A DNA stretch of 64,000 bases from an uncultured Pelagibacteraceae bacterium. GTDB taxonomy: Bacteria > Pseudomonadota > Alphaproteobacteria > Pelagibacterales > Pelagibacteraceae. A program made the position numbers and the translations under genes. The notes beneath the pieces were generated by a model, which had not been told where the DNA came from, did no database searches, and worked only from the letters and a program-made list of their open reading frames with translations. The number at the start of each line of letters is the position of its first letter. Position 1 is the stretch's first letter. Below are positions 63,319 through 64,000 of the stretch, piece by piece. The stretch covers positions 93,961-157,960 of the forward strand of contig CACFWD010000001.1 in the NCBI GenBank assembly GCA_902569975.1. The letters are read 5' to 3'.

Positions 63319-64000
63319 ATGACTGATCAGTTAGGTGCTCTTACAACCATATTTACAGAATTTTACTACTGGGTGACAGTGGTACTGATGTTTTTAATTC
63401 ACGTCGGTTTTTGTATGTATGAAGTTGGAGCTTCTCGATACAAACATCACCAACATACTCTTATGAAAAACACGATGCTTATACCTTTGGTAACGGTAAC
63501 TTGGTTTTTATTTGGTTGGTGGATTTATTGGGCTTTCCCAACAGGACCGGGACTAGCGCCCTCAATAATGAACGAAAGTACTGCACTTGTTACAGATGAT
63601 TCTGCATTTAGTGCTACTTGGTACACAGCAACAAGTGAACTAATGGCTGTCAACTTAGGAGACCATATTTCAGGTGTCTTCTGGGCGGCATTCTTATTGT
63701 TCTCTTGGACAGCTGCCTCAATTGTCTCTGGAGCAATTATTGAACGAATTACAACTTTTGCATTTGGTATTTTAGCAATTGCAATTGGATCTGTTTTTTG
63801 GACGATCGATGCTGCTTGGGGATGGCACTTTGATGGATGGATGTTAAAACTTTTAGGATATCATGATGCTTATGCGTCAGGAGTAATTCACGCAATTGCA
63901 GGTGGATTTGCTTTAGGTGTTCTATTTGTTTTAGGACCAAGAATAGGTAAGTTTTCATCTAGTGGTGAACCAAGAAACATTGGACCGAGAAATCCTTGGC
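63319..64000 (+). CDS. amt: Ammonium transporter (Amt family), 5' part
   Basis: ATG at 63319 after AAGGAGAGAGAG; the frame stays open to the right edge (227 codons). At least six membrane helices are visible. EVGASRYKHH, NLGDHISGVFWAAFLLFSW and AAWGWHFDGWMLKLLGYHDAYASGVIHAIAGG (core SGVIHAIAGG, holding the first pore histidine) fit Amt proteins. It would recover ammonium released by methylamine breakdown or import it. The C-terminal half lies outside the window. Confidence 0.92.
   Translation, partial: MTDQLGALTTIFTEFYYWVTVVLMFLIHVGFCMYEVGASRYKHHQHTLMKNTMLIPLVTVTWFLFGWWIYWAFPTGPGLAPSIMNESTALVTDDSAFSATWYTATSELMAVNLGDHISGVFWAAFLLFSWTAASIVSGAIIERITTFAFGILAIAIGSVFWTIDAAWGWHFDGWMLKLLGYHDAYASGVIHAIAGGFALGVLFVLGPRIGKFSSSGEPRNIGPRNPW

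Overview
The window looks like a chromosome segment of a SAR11-type alphaproteobacterium (Pelagibacterales). The evidence is very low GC, dense packing with many 0-30 nt gaps or short overlaps, few strong Shine-Dalgarno sites, and gene content typical of marine methyl-compound oxidisers: trimethylamine monooxygenase, TMAO demethylase, N-methylglutamate synthase, ETF-coupled dimethylglycine-type dehydrogenase, heterotetrameric sarcosine oxidase and formate-THF ligase. I saw no rRNA, tRNA, insertion sequence, prophage or CRISPR array.

Layout. Positions 1-92 hold a TPP riboswitch and the first codons of a gene leaving the left edge. Positions 306-678 are a gene-poor stretch with several inverted repeats and a possible 8-codon leader ORF. 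Positions 679-3537 carry a cytochrome c'/b561 divergent pair whose start codons abut, a methyltransferase, a DUF4396 membrane protein and a persulfide-dioxygenase-like hydrolase. Positions 3526-6249 are a molybdopterin operon (moaA-moaC-thioesterase-moaD-moaE). Positions 6308-11351 are an iron(III) ABC importer (fbpA, a 49-residue Cys-motif ORF, fbpB, fbpC) continuing into azlC-azlD, behind two Fur-box-like palindromes. Positions 11393-14988 hold folE-acuI-lysR and hisI-DUF2237-small membrane protein.

Positions 14994-20771 form an electron-transfer operon: dimethylglycine/sarcosine-dehydrogenase-like flavoprotein, etfB, etfA, ETF-quinone oxidoreductase. Positions 20828-26301 are assorted genes, including a BT1/folate-transporter-like protein and a methyltransferase-kinase-nucleotidyltransferase trio. 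Positions 26310-29685 pair a Rieske oxygenase with a divergent MetF-like reductase and a GcvT-fold demethylase. Positions 30368-33771 are a poorly known operon (M19 dipeptidase, 551-residue unknown, DUF3726, 56-residue zinc-ribbon candidate). Positions 33867-38741 are purEK, an acetyltransferase, a cold-shock gene, an Asp/Glu racemase, hypotheticals and an EamA exporter.

Positions 38751-64000 are the methylated-amine half of the window: soxBDAG (or mgdABCD), fhs, gpsA, tmm, a TMAO/betaine-type ABC importer (tmoX, V, W) with three extra envelope-protein genes between its parts, tdm, a MarR-like regulator, an orphan FAD oxidoreductase, gmaS, mgsABC, a basic 138-residue protein and the start of an ammonium transporter.

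Together the genes suggest this flow: TMAO is imported by Tmo or made from TMA by Tmm; Tdm yields dimethylamine and formaldehyde; methylamine is glutamylated by GmaS and converted by Mgs to N-methylglutamate; a Sox/Mgd-type dehydrogenase returns glutamate and a C1 unit on THF; Fhs and MetF-like enzymes interconvert C1-THF; electrons enter the quinone pool through ETF. No recognisable DmmDABC dimethylamine monooxygenase is in the window, so the orphan FAD oxidoreductase at 56651-57997 is the most interesting candidate for an unassigned step. All functions are assigned by reading motifs and context; no database search was run.
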